Assembly (NCBI GenBank): GCA_964036315.1
Contig: OZ038488.1
Coordinates: forward strand, 62,502,254-62,566,253
Length of the DNA: 64,000 nucleotides
DNA from: Acanthosepion esculentum
Lineage: Eukaryota > Mollusca > Cephalopoda > Sepiida > Sepiidae
Reading direction: 5' to 3'
Under the pieces are notes generated by a model. The model saw only the letters and a list, made by a program, of their open reading frames with translations. It did no database searches and was not told the origin of the DNA. Shown here in pieces: positions 36,555 to 47,445 of this stretch (positions are counted from its first letter, which is position 1; each line of letters starts with the position of its first letter). The position numbers were made by a program, and so were the translations under genes.

Positions 36555-36743
36555 AATATGCCATGCGGATTTTGCCCGCAGTAGGTTGTTATTTCTTCCT
36601 GTTGTAGACCAGTTGCTATCCAAAGCTATAGAACCCGGTCTGTCCTGCTATGTACCTATGTGGGGTGAGAAGAAGAGGATTCATACCTTTCCCACGTAAG
36701 AATTCGAACTCAATCTGAGCCGCTATCGATTACTCCGCCGAAC

Positions 36744-36745
<2 letters not shown>
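36555..36745 (-). mobile_element. tRNA-derived SINE, family A
   Basis: Minus strand: head CGGAGTAATCGATAGCGGC, B-box GAGTTCGAATTC, body GGGAAAGGTATGAATCC, tail unit GGACAGACCGGGTTC and end CCTACTGCGGGCAAAATCC. It is flanked on both sides by (TA)n. Confidence 0.8.
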
Positions 36746-36789
<44 letters not shown>

Positions 36790-36816
36790 CGTCAGGTAGA
36801 CAGTAATATATATATA

Positions 36817-36880
<64 letters not shown>
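36746..36880. repeat. Two (TA)n tracts
   Basis: TA at 36746-36787 and again at 36821-36880, with a short AT-rich spacer. Confidence 0.95.
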
Positions 36881-36882
<2 letters not shown>

Positions 36883-38964
36883 TAGTGTACCCGTGCCATC
36901 AAAATTGACGGCAAGAAGGAAGGAATTATTAATAATATACATTATATTGTAAGTAATTTTAGTTTAATCGAAGTACAATTTTCTAATTTAAAATAGTTTG
37001 TTGTTAACGTTAATAATTGAACAGTGTACACTTTATAAACACCTAAAGAAAGATATCCGTATTTTATCCTCTTAAATGTTACATATTTACAACCCAAATT
37101 GTTTACTGCCAAAAAATCCCAAATTACAATATTTTTGGGGTAAACTTTGAAAGGTCTGAGTAATCCTTGACATTGCGTAGATTCAATCTGTAATTCCAGT
37201 CTGCTTATTTCTCGGCCTACTAAGAACAGCCTATCATTAGATATTTTCTTAATATATTTTATTCTCAAGCTATTACCAAATTCCGCAAGATAATCTCCGA
37301 ATTGTAACATACAAAATTTAACGACAAAATAAATGGTTAATTTGCAGTTTAACACCCGAGCTCAGTTCGCATTAAAAATTTCTAGATTACTTCCATTTAT
37401 GTGCAGTTGTACATGCTTCATTCGAATCTGGCTTAATAAATATTATAACATCTACCGTTTTGGAGTTATCGATAGTGAATGTTCGGATTTATTTGCCGTC
37501 GTGGGCAGAAGATATTGACGTGGTTTGCATATATTTGCTGCGGATAGCTACGAGTGGAAAATTCACTTGTCTTGATTATTGCGTACGTAATATAGTTTTT
37601 TGCGCACTAATTGAGACAAGTAAGATCAGTAAAAATAAGGTCGTTAACTACATTCTTCCGCGCTCAGCTGTCCTCGGCGAATTTGTATTTGCGAAGATAT
37701 TTTAAAATTAAAAATACGTAATAATTGCCTTAGAATCCATTTTTAGCAATGTAAGCGTTTCGAAATTCTCAGAAATAAAAATATTATTATTCCCGTTCGT
37801 TTTTACTTTTGAATTTTACTAGTAATTTCGAGACGCTATATGTATTTTTCAATTTTCAATTCTCTTGAATTTTTTTCCGTATTTGTTTCATAAAACGTTA
37901 AAATAATTACATATTATTTTAACGTTTTATTATTTATTCTTCATTGAAGATTTTAAAAATGAAACTTAATATCTATTCTTCTTATTTACTTTACTGTACA
38001 AAAACAAATTTCAAACAAAATATCTTGAATCAGTCCAGGCCGGGGCCCACGCAAGGGTCTCCGCCTTCACCCCAAATCTATGATACAGAAAAATAATTTA
38101 TTTATTTTATGGAAAATAATTTTTTATCCAGTCTTTAGAAAAAGAAAAAAATTCGATGTTTTGTTTTGGTTTACTAATAACACGAAAAAAGTAAATGATT
38201 TTAAATTAAGTTTTATTAAAGCAAAGACTATAACGAGGCTTATTTTTTTTTCGAAAATGAATTTAAATAAAATATAGTTAAATTCGACAAACAAATATTC
38301 ATCACGACTAATGTTGATCGTAATTCATGTCTGTCTCTCATAGTTTTTATTTATCTAAAGTTTTTTTTTCTTTTCAAAAACAAATATAACTTTAATTTGG
38401 GCGAGTGTTATACATAAAAAAAATGCGTGTGTGTGAGTGTGTGTAAGTATCTGAAACTAGACTTATTCAAAACGCCGTGTTTATTGTGGCAGGTGTTAAT
38501 ATTTATCATTCCATTTTAAAATTAATTGTTTTTTTATATCTTCAACGACAATGTTCCGCAATTGGTAAAACTGAACAATTGTAATGTCAAATTATTTCCG
38601 AAAGCGATGTTTAGTTGATTAAACTAATGTTTTTGTACATATAAAAGAAAACAGCCTCAAAGCAACATTTGCAGATTGTGTGTTAATTAGATTTTATACA
38701 GAAGTGATATTTCATTGCTGTAAAGTTCTACAAAAATGTCTAATTCCCAGTACGGGCTAAAAGGCAATTCCAATAATGCTTGTGCTATTCTTCCCCATGC
38801 ATTTTCAGCAAATCTCTCACCAGGTGTCATATCTAGACTACTCAATATTGAACACCAGGCAAACGACCTTTAGCTTCATCTATTATCCTTTCTCATCAGT
38901 ATGTTTGCCACCCATTCCATTTTTGTTACTTTATGATTTATATATATTTTTAATTCCCATCATT
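36881..38964. other. Unassigned AT-rich block
   Basis: It opens with ACTAGTGTACCCGTGCCATC, which partly resembles the opening of the 10.45-kb repeat. A 137-residue minus-strand frame (36942-37355) and an 81-residue plus-strand frame (37460-37705) have no recognised motif. A short GC-rich island at 38034-38070 has no clear RNA structure. Confidence 0.35.
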
Positions 38965-38987
38965 CACACACACACACACACACACAC

Positions 38988-39060
<73 letters not shown>

Positions 39061-39062
39061 TA
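38965..39062. repeat. (CA)n then (TA)n
   Basis: CA with CATA steps, then TA. Confidence 0.95.
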
Positions 39063-39140
39063 AGAATAATGTTTTACAGATATATTTTAGTTACATCTGA
39101 ATTTAAAAACACACACACATATGTATCTATATTTATTCAC

Positions 39141-39194
39141 CTATCTATCTATCTATCTATCTATCTCTTTATATATATATATATATATATATAT
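39141..39194. repeat. (CTAT)n then (TA)n
   Basis: Seven tetranucleotide units and a TA tract. Confidence 0.95.
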
Positions 39195-39639
39195 GGATAG
39201 CACAATGTTCAAATAAATTGGCATCCGACGGAAAATGAAAAAAAAGAAAGAAAGCACCAAAAACCTCCCCACAGGGCGAAAGAAATCGCCCAGTACCTTA
39301 AATCTCTGGTACGAAGAAAAAAAAACAAGTAGTAATAAGTTAAAATGAAGAGAGCTCAAAACGCTAAGCAGAGCAAAAACAAAAATAAATAAATACTAGT
39401 GAGCCAGGTACTACCTACCTAGGTTTCATCACATGATATATATAATAAAATAAAATAAAGAACAAGTAGGAAACGTATCTCGATCTAACGTTTCACTTTC
39501 TATTAAAGCTTCATCAGAGATCGGGACAGAAATGAAAAAAACACAAAACAAAGAGACACAGAGTACTGGTATGCTATGATTTTTGGTTAGAATATGTAGA
39601 GAAAACATTCAAACATCCCACTACCCTCACCATTTCATC
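39195..39639. other. No recognisable gene
   Basis: Includes the motif CGTTTCACTTTCTATTAAAG followed by CTTCATCAGAGATCGGGAC, reminiscent of sequence found near Penelope-type elements. This is not enough for a call. Confidence 0.3.
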
Positions 39640-40110
39640 CTCGTGGCTAAAAAACGAGATCACGAAATCCATATAGCCAAATAAACAGATACTTCCAAAA
39701 ATCACACAAAATTCATACTCTTGCCCTCCAACATCCTTTCAGCTAAACTCGCAAACGAATTATCCATCCCTAACACTAGGATCGTTATTACCGCTTCCAA
39801 GAAAATCAGGGATATAACTAGGAAGAAAAATAAACACCATTTGAAATGCTGAAATTTATCAGATAAAGTGTCTACAGTGCAAAAAAACATTTATGTGGAA
39901 AAGACATCACGTGATCTAAAAGTCTGTATCTACGAATACAAGAGAGATTTGCAATTAGACATACATTCTAACTCTCTCGTCTTACACAGAAACGACGCGG
40001 GACGTAACTTTCATTTCATTAATGCTAGCCTAATTAAAAAAAAAACATTGCCGTTTAAGGGGGAAATGTTATGAAAACATATTTATAGCATAAATAAACA
40101 CTTACTTTAA
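39640..40110 (+). mobile_element. Penelope-like element, GIY-YIG endonuclease fragment
   Basis: The open frame at 39868-40074 reads NIYVEKTSRDLKVCIYEYKR, fitting the end of a GIY-YIG nuclease (family pattern YIGxTxRxLxxRxxEH). It continues with SNSLVLHRNDAGRNFHFINA, where a conserved H...H/N pattern is usual for Penelope-like elements. The catalytic GIY region upstream is out of frame and diverged. It is a different sublineage from the copy at 60.6-61.6 kb. Confidence 0.65.
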
Positions 40111-40465
40111 ACATTACATCACATCACCATCTTTCTACAGAACCATAAATCATGTATCTTACTTAATTGCTGGGGTCGCAGCATTTAATGACGTTTTTGA
40201 ATATTATAACCATGGCTGATGACTTTCTGCAGTTGTCTAACTTAATTACTATGATATCGTTTCTACTTTTTGTCGTTTTTCTGCTTATTCGGTTGCCATT
40301 ATCATTGGTTGTACTCGTGTTGCGTATATTTTTCAGAAACAAGTGTTTAAACAAGTATTGATATTTTTAAAATACAGAGATATCTCGTTGGAAATTAATT
40401 GGCTGATTGCGTTTATAAAGTTAACTAATTGGCAAGCAGTAAATCATTTCTTTTAGGTGGAGTTG

Positions 40466-40543
<78 letters not shown>

Positions 40544-40624
40544 TAGGAAAAGGTTTTTGACTTAACTCATGCTTGCTTAGCCATAATATAAGGGTAATTA
40601 TGAGTTAAATGAAAAACCTTTTCC

Positions 40625-40670
<46 letters not shown>
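40466..40670. repeat. (AAT)n / (TA)n enclosing an 87-bp hairpin element
   Basis: AAT repeats to 40503, TA to 40539, then a hairpin at 40542-40628, then TA to 40670. The hairpin arms are AATAGGAAAAGGTTTTTGAC (from 40542) and its complement ending at 40628, 29 bp each with one mismatch. Most likely a tiny MITE inside a TA array. Confidence 0.85.
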
Positions 40671-40672
<2 letters not shown>

Positions 40673-40869
40673 AGTATCAAGAAATATTGCAGCCTTTTAG
40701 ATTTTCAAGAAAAATATATTTTTGTTTCACAGTTTGTTTTACTGTAAATTACGATGTTCTCTTAAGGCATGGTATTTGAAAAGTATCTCTCACTTCTCTC
40801 GCTTTCTCATACACACGCACATATATACACGCACATACATACACACATACACACACACATATAAGAAGA

Positions 40870-41490
40870 CGGTTTCCGTGTTTAAGTTGGTGAATGCTGC
40901 CATTATCCTTGCCTTCAGTTCATCTTTGCTGTTGCAAGGAGAGTTGTTGATCTCTCGCACAATTGCGCACCACGCATAATTCTCAAGAGGGTTGCAGTCT
41001 GGGGTAAGGGGTGAGGTTATCGAAGGAATTGTCTGACAGCCATGACAGGATTATCCTGTTTTGTGGTATGGTGCAGAGTCCTGTAGCCAGACATAGGGCC
41101 TTCCAACAGTCACTCTCTTGGCCCAGAGCAGCACCACATCCTCAAGACATGTGATGTAGGTATCTGTGTTGATTCTGATACCCTGTGGGTAAATGAATGA
41201 GGGCGTAACGTCGCTATCACTAGTCATCACTCCAAACACCTTTGTAATCACCATTAGACTCATCCAACTCTTTCTGAATCCTCTGCACTGTCCTCATCTT
41301 GACACCAAACACTTTGAAATGTTCACATTGGATCTTCCTGCCAAAGCTGTACATCATGCCGTTTCCAAATTTCTGGCGGAGTGAATTGCGTTATGTTCTC
41401 TTTTCTTTTTCACGGACAGTGCCTACTATACTGTGCGGACGACAAAAGCAAAAACAAACAATGCGCATGCGCGAAATTAAAAATATATAA
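40870..41490 (-). pseudogene. DD37D mariner transposase relic
   Basis: Minus strand. An open frame (41263-41051) reads VITKVFGVMTSDSDVTPSFI, then GIRINTDTYITCLEDVVLLW and GRPYVWLQDSAPYHKTG; the last carries the second catalytic Asp. After a frameshift, WLSDNSFDNLTP follows, then TPDCNPLENYAWCAI, where the third acidic residue reads Glu instead of the usual Asp of NPLDYY. With the shift repaired the spacing fits the DD37D class. Upstream to 41490 the frame is broken. A non-coding fragment of the same family is at 23590-23795. Confidence 0.8.
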
Positions 41491-43320
41491 TGGCGTCAAT
41501 TTTACAATTGTGATTCGTTACTTACTACTGTCCAATATCAAATCCAGTATAAATTATAAAAATTAACGTATAAATCTTGCTATAATTACCGAGAGAAGCC
41601 GGAGATTCCGAATCTGTCAGGAGACCGTGTTTGAAGCCAGTGACGATTTTATTGAATATATTTAACCTTTAGTATTTCAAGATATATATTTGTGTAATTT
41701 TATTAAATATATCTGTAAAAATAAGATGCCAGTGTTATATTTATTTTTGTGTAATTTACTTGACAATTTATCCATTGCACACTGTATTCAGCAACATGGA
41801 TGAACCATGGAGTGAAATGATGTTTTTACATCATATAGCTTATAAACGTAGTTGAATAGAATAAAAACTGGTCTCGTGTCTTAAATGTACGTGAGTATTA
41901 CATGGTTTTCTTCATTAAAATGCATAAAAAGACTCGCGTTGCAGCTCATACCAGACGTCCTATGCATTCTGAGTGTGCAGCTTCTTTCAGTTAAACACTT
42001 GTGCCTTACAAAATAGATTTTTAACCAGGTCGTCACCTACAAAATAACGCCATGAGATTATTTTTTTATTCTGTTTGTAATTTACTGATCTGGACGAGAG
42101 AGGCAGAGATGAAGCGAAGTGAGCAGTCTAACGGGCGTTTTCCCTTTTGTATCGACGTGAGACTGTCTTTTGTCCCTATCTGTGCTGTTACCTGTATCTA
42201 GCTGTCTCTCTGTTTTCGGCTGGTCGTGACCACTGTCTTATAAAGAACAATTTTCTTTGTCTTGTCAACTTTCTCAAAAATGTAATCTTTATTCAGTGAC
42301 CTTCTTTGTCGGGTTCGTTTTTATTGTTCTTGTGAGTGCTACTTTACTCAGCTGACAAGCATCATAGCAAATAAATATGTGAAACAATTTTTGTGAAAGC
42401 TCAGATGTTTCCATTTCACAAGATATCGGCTGATACTAATATCGCTACAAGACATAGAATCACAACGACTGGTCTCCGAGGCATAATTCTTTAAGATCTA
42501 TTAAGATGGGAGAATAGTTGTTGTCCCACAGACTTCTATTTTCTCATACTTGTAACGAAACCTTCAGATTCAGAAAAGTATTTAATCATATTCCTTTTCT
42601 TAGCTCCTCACCACTGTGCCGTCAGTTGACTTATTGATTTTATGTTGTCATAATTACAACGTCCACGTCTATTGTTTGATGCAGTGAATTCAATCCTAAA
42701 CGAATTTGCCGCTTCAACATTGATTTAATTTAAATAATAATAACTCTAATATAAACCTGTTGACGTAGAAAGCCACGCGAAATGAAATTCAAAGACAAAT
42801 AGGAAAAGAAAATTACTAACAGGAAATAATGATTCTTCATGGAAATATGACTGCATTTTACGTTTTTCGTTTAATTTTTAAAAATTTATTTTTGCTTGGC
42901 TTGTTTATGAGAATTAAATAGTAATTACTTTATTTTATTTTCTTTAAAATTCGTTCGAGTTTTATTTGAATATTATTTGATTTGAAGCATTTTCCCTCTC
43001 ATTGTTTGTAATTTAACGTTATTGGCTTGCACACGAGAAAGTTATTTTATATAGCGAGAAAACTGGTTTACTATATGTTACCATTGATGCAGTTGCTTAG
43101 CCTTGTTAATGTAAATACTGTTAATAAAAATATTGATTTTTTCCAGACACTGTAACTATTTGTTAAGAAAAATAAATTTGATTATTAATTTACGTGTATG
43201 TTTTGTAATTACTTCTTCGTTTCCCGAAAGTTGACAAAATGACAACATTTTGTAGAAGCAAACGTGGAATTTCAGGTCACGCTTTTTTAAGTCACCGTCT
43301 CTAAGTGTGATGAGAACGAA
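41491..43320. other. No recognisable gene
   Basis: 1.8 kb of AT-rich DNA with no frame over 60 codons and no RNA or element motif that I can name. Confidence 0.4.
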
Positions 43321-43441
43321 AGAAGTCGTCCTGAGTATGACGATAAACTACATCCAGCAGCAAAGACTGGCTGAGTGGTTTTGAGGAGCCTAGAATCACC
43401 ACTTAATTGCTGTGTTTCCAAGATCCCACTTGACCCAAGGC
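43321..43441. repeat. Dispersed repeat, copy of 31148-31268
   Basis: TATGACGATAAACTACATCC, CAGCAAAGAC and AATCACCACTTAATTGCTG follow the same order as in the 31.1-kb copy. It ends exactly where the palindrome begins. Confidence 0.65.
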
Positions 43442-43752
43442 ATTCCAATAGAAAATCCACGGAAAGAAATACAAGGACGTGTATAGAATGGATAAATAGA
43501 TTGATTTTATTTTATGGCTTAAATACCTTTTACCGGTTATTTAAAGCCAGAAATATTTTTACATTAAAAAAAGGCTTTTGTTGTTAATGATTTACTGATA
43601 AATGTCCTATTCATTAACCCATTGCTGGGGAAGAAGAATAGGTGGATTCATACCTTTTCCAACGATATTTGCGCGTATCACGAAAATCTCGAACACTGCT
43701 GGAATGGGAACCAGATTCCGCGATTTCTAAATCCGTGCCGTGGGAGTGGGTG

Positions 43753-43871
43753 GTTTACGGCCACATCACGTTGAAACACCTGTTCTTGTACGATCACCGA
43801 AGTTAAATATCATCGAGCCTGTTCAGTACCTAGATAGGTGACCGTGTCGGAATACCAGGCGCTCTAAGGTT
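43753..43871 (+). pseudogene. 5S rRNA-like module
   Basis: 119 bases that follow animal 5S rRNA end to end: GTTTACGGCCACATCACG, then CGATCACCGAAGTTAA (internal control region, A box), then GATAGGTGACCGTGTCGG (C-box region) and AATACCAGGCGCTCTAAGG. Several changes at normally fixed positions argue against a functional gene. It is directly followed by a tRNA-like module, as in the copy at 54.7 kb, so I treat it as the head of a SINE. Confidence 0.8.
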
Positions 43872-44202
43872 GGACGTGTGGGACGGGCAATGGATAACGG
43901 CTCGGATTTGGAAATCGGGGAATCAGGTTCCCATTCCAGCGGTGTTCGGGATTTTCGGGATACGCGCAAATATCGTTGCGAAAGGTATGAATCCACCTAT
44001 TCTCCTTCCCCAGCAATGGGTTAATAAGTAGGACATTTATCAGTAAATCATTATTAACAACAAAAGCCTTTTTTTAATGTAAAATTATTTCTGGCTTTAA
44101 ATAACCGGCAAAAGGTATTTAAGCCATAAAATAAAATCAATCTATTTATCCATTCTATACACGTCCTTGTATTTCTTTCCGTGGATTTTCTATTGGAATG
44201 CC
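43872..44202 (+). mobile_element. 5S-tRNA chimeric SINE, tRNA module and body
   Basis: Right after the 5S-like part comes GACGGGCAATGGATAACGGC (A-box region), then AGGTTCCCATTCC (B-box) about 40 bases later. The family A body block GAAAGGTATGAATCC follows at 43980, then a 3' part unlike other family A copies. The same tRNA-like body occurs without 5S in the left arm of the palindrome. Confidence 0.7.
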
Positions 44203-44400
44203 TTCTAAATTTTACTTGACGGGTAAAACAATGACCTGACATTAAATCTAAATTTCAGGTTACCTGTAGTTACCTTTAATTACTAACCCTTTAGTGTTCG
44301 CTAGATATTCACTACAAAACTCACGCCTGATTTACAATGTATTACTTAAACACTGAATTTGATTTATGACATGTTTCATTTGAGAAAGCTATCTTAATTT
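44203..44400. repeat. Dispersed repeat blocks A then B
   Basis: Block A (44203-44286, with GACCTGACATTAAATCTAAA) and block B (about 44300-44400, with CTGAATTTGATTTATGACAT) recur near 46.2-46.4 kb in the opposite order, same strand. Confidence 0.7.
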
Positions 44401-45246
44401 TATCAACTGTCCCATGGATCTATATTTTTGAACATAGGCTTGTTCTTCATTTTCTGTTTCTATTATTTATTCTGAGGACTTACAATTGAAGATTTTGTTT
44501 GTTTTATTTATTTTCGCACGCACACGCACATAACCAATATATATACATACATATATCAAACTATATAATAATTAGCAATGTGAATGTATTTATATATATC
44601 CTGTCCTATCTGGCGTAAGAAGGGAGGTAAATCAACTTAAGTTTCAAATTTTGTGAATGATTATTTCCCTTGGTTGTTAAAAAACAAATCAATCAAATCA
44701 TAGCTTTTTTTGTCGCGTACCTTCGTTAAATCTACGAGTTCTCACTTCTTTTTTTTTCTTTGTTAAAAAGTAAAGGAACTCATTCAAAAGTGCACATTAG
44801 CGCGTGTATTATTTAATATTTTTTTTTATTCTGGAGTTGTCCGCAGGTAATATAAATCGAGAAAATCGTGACCCTTGAATAAGAAAAGACAATCCTATAA
44901 TTTAACAAGCTGGACTGTGAAAGTATCCGTGTTATCAGTGAAATTATCACGAGGTATTCAACGACTGTGAATATGTTCAGGAATATGTCGAGCTACGTGA
45001 TTATCTACTAAGAGAAGTTTTTTTTTTTATTATATACAGAATCCGCGGAAAAAAATGTTTACACACTTCAGGAAACAAAGGACTTGTCTTTCGTAGTTTT
45101 ATCAAATCGCGATAACACTGTTTACTGTAATATTTTCTCAACAGTTGGCATCAGTGTCATGGCTAAAGGATGTTGCGTGTCGCAGAAAACAGACTACATT
45201 GACGGCCTTCAGACTAGAAATTAAAAATGCATTGCAAAAATCCAAC
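44401..45246. other. No recognisable gene
   Basis: AT-rich spacer; no motif recognised. Confidence 0.35.
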
Positions 45247-45262
45247 GTTCACTATACTAATA

Positions 45263-45577
45263 CATATATTTATTCCTTAAATTACAGGAATTGCGGCAAA
45301 ATGATTTTCTAAGAGCAGCTTAGATGTGGCACAAGTTCGAAAGTATGGGGCACCCAGTGAGGATCGAACTCGCTATTCAGTCGTAACTGTTTTAACGAGA
45401 CGATCTTGCTAACCACTACACCACGCCGAGGTGCCCAAATGATTTTCTAAGCGCAGCTTAGATGTGGCACAAGACCGAAAAGTATGGGGCACCCAGTTAG
45501 AAACGAATTCGCTATTCAGTCATAACTGATCTTGCGAGACAAACTTGCTAACCACTACACCACGTCGAAGTGCCCCA
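45263..45577 (-). mobile_element. Dimeric tRNA-derived SINE, family B
   Basis: Minus strand: two tandem tRNA-like units (about 45577-45441 and 45435-45303), then a unique tail (45302-45263). Each unit has an A-box region (GGTGTAGTGGTTAGCAAG), a B-box-like site (GAGTTCGATCCTC in one unit, GAATTCGTTTC in the other) and the shared end TTAGAAAATC. A 16-bp target duplication, GTTCACTATACTAATA (45247-45262) and GTTCACTCTACTAATA (45578-45593), shows that the dimer inserted as one unit. Confidence 0.9.
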
Positions 45578-45593
45578 GTTCACTCTACTAATA

Positions 45594-46149
45594 GAATGTC
45601 TGGAAGCTAAAAGCCACCATTTTGAACATCTCTTGTGATTGTAGAGTCCAAAGGTAAATTGTGTTAATCTTGTGATATCTGAAAAAATTTAGTATTACAA
45701 TATCTATACAAGTTTTTCCTTTCCTGAAGTGTGTATACATTTTTTTGCCTAACTCCGTATAATATTCTGTATAGAACCAGAAAACGGAGATGATCTGCCG
45801 AGCGAGTAAGACAGATTGAAACAATCTACTAGACGATAATATCCTTTCAGCAAAACACAGCCTTCAATGACTGAAAGAAAATAACTTTGTCAGTAAACAT
45901 CATGGCAACGTCGTCCACAACGTATATCCGATAATTGCTACTATCTGATTTTCCTCTGCTATCAACCGATCCATTCGAACGTAAGGAACAATAAGATGTT
46001 CCTAGCCAAAGAGGGAAGAAGCAGAAAAAAATAAATAAGGAAAGAGTGAAATAACCGCCAACGTTTCAAGTCTTCGAATGCAACACACCAAAACAAATTA
46101 AGTGAAAAGGAATCTTCTCAAAGATTCTCCAGATTCTATAGATTTCACG
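45594..46149. other. No recognisable gene
   Basis: A 78-residue minus-strand frame at 45588-45824 has no recognised motif. Confidence 0.35.
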
Positions 46150-46390
46150 TGAAAGATATTCGCCACGAAACTCAGGCCGGGTTTACAATATAGTTATCTT
46201 CTTAGATACTGAATTTGATTTTGACACGTTTGAGTTGAGAAAGCTGCCTTAAATTAAACATGGCTTGACAACCCGTGAAACGCAGTTGTTTCCACTAGAC
46301 GTCCTTGTAAATTCTGCCTGACGAGTAAAAGAATGACCTGAAATTAAACCTAACTTTCAGGTTACCTGCAGTTACCATTAATTTCTAACA
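46150..46390. repeat. Dispersed repeat blocks B then A
   Basis: Block B at 46150-46255 (CTGAATTTGATTTTGACACG) and block A at 46305-46390 (GACCTGAAATTAAACCTAAC). Both are diverged copies of the 44.2-44.4 kb blocks in permuted order. Confidence 0.7.
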
Positions 46391-46689
46391 CGTCAGTTTT
46401 CCTTATTTAGTCTTTGTTATGTCAGGCTACGAGGGTCCCGTCTTAGATAAGACAATAATAATTTGTCATACCGGATCTTTGTTACTTCCCCTTCGTAAAT
46501 AGCTTTGTCTTATTTTAACTGACGGCAGTTTTCTTCTATTATATTCCTTTTCAAGATTAGAATAGGATGTCATAGTTGCCAGATTTGTTAGCCACAAGGA
46601 TCATCTTGAATAAAGGCTCACGAATAAGACTTATCCCATTGAAAAGCGCGTTTATGCTGTAATGTCCTCAAATCATTTGTTTACTTGAT

Positions 46690-47445
46690 CATTTTATTTT
46701 ACATAAGCTTTACGGAAGTTCAAATATCTGGGAAGCGTTTTAAAAGAGGACTGAAAATGCGGCTACGAGATCCGAACCCGTATTAACCTGGCGAATGGAG
46801 CATTTCAAAAGCTAAGCAAGGTGCTGAGAAACGGAAAGATTTCGCTAGAAACAAAGACATGAATGCTGCATTTCTATGTAATATCCATCCTCTTATAGTG
46901 ATTTTCTAAGCGCAGAAAAGTATGAGGCACCCAATGAACATTAAACTCACTGCTCAGTTTTAATTGATCTAGCAAGACACGCTTTCTAACCATTACTGCA
47001 CGTCAAGGTTCCCATATCCATCTTCTTATATGGTAATGAATGCTGGACAATCTAACAACGGACGAGGAAAAAATTCTAGGCAGTAGAATTGTGATTATAC
47101 AGAATGATATTGAGAATTCGATGGATGGAGTGAGTAAACAGTAAGGAAGTCTTAACTGGAAACAGAAAGAACATATCTACTGACAATCAGGAAAAGACAG
47201 CAGAAATTTCTTGGACATATAATTCGATAAAGAGGGCTTGAAAAATTTAACTCTCACGGGACATATTGATGGCAAGAGAGATAGGGAGAGGCGGCGAACC
47301 ACTTATCTGACGAGCTTGTGTCGATGAATAGTAGAACTTGGGGTTGGGGGTGCTTAGCAAGGACAAAAACTGCTCACGAAATTGTTGCGAAGAGTCGAGA
47401 TCGTCTTCGTCCTGGAGGGACGCAGCACATTACAGAAGAATTGAA
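46690..47445 (+). mobile_element. RTE-type LINE, 3' end, split by a SINE
   Basis: FKYLGSVLKED starts at about 46725, then NPY/NLANGAFQKLSKVL and KISLETK. After the SINE, LYGNECWTI resumes at 47023. Later remnants fit the family C-terminal blocks (KRQQKFLGHII-like, LTGHIDGKRDRER) and the 3' end near 47440 (RDRLRPGGTQH). Multiple frameshifts. Confidence 0.8.
46898..47013 (-). mobile_element. tRNA-derived SINE, family B, nested in the RTE
   Basis: 116 bp with GATTTTCTAAGCGCAG at the plus-strand left end and the A-box region complement near 46985. Target duplication ATATCCATCCTCTTATA (46881-46897) and ATATCCATCTTCTTATA (47014-47030), one mismatch in 17. It lacks the internal piece with TTAGATGTGGCACAAG. 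Confidence 0.9.

Larger units (their letters stand above)
43439..44202. repeat. 764-bp palindrome with 5S-like centre
   Basis: Left arm 43439-43740 and right arm 43898-44202 are reverse complements at about 95% or better by eye. They include an identical stretch that encodes the same roughly 45-residue frame on each outward-reading strand. The 157-base centre holds a 5S rRNA-like sequence. Arm similarity is much higher than between other repeats here, so the structure is young or homogenised. Confidence 0.95.

Noticed and set aside
36942..37355. 137-residue minus-strand frame as a gene
   Set aside because: No motif, AT-driven composition, and it lies in a block that opens like a non-coding repeat; kept only as unassigned.
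43753..43871. Functional 5S rRNA gene
   Set aside because: Changes at conserved positions, no tandem 5S context, and fusion to a tRNA-like SINE module seen twice.
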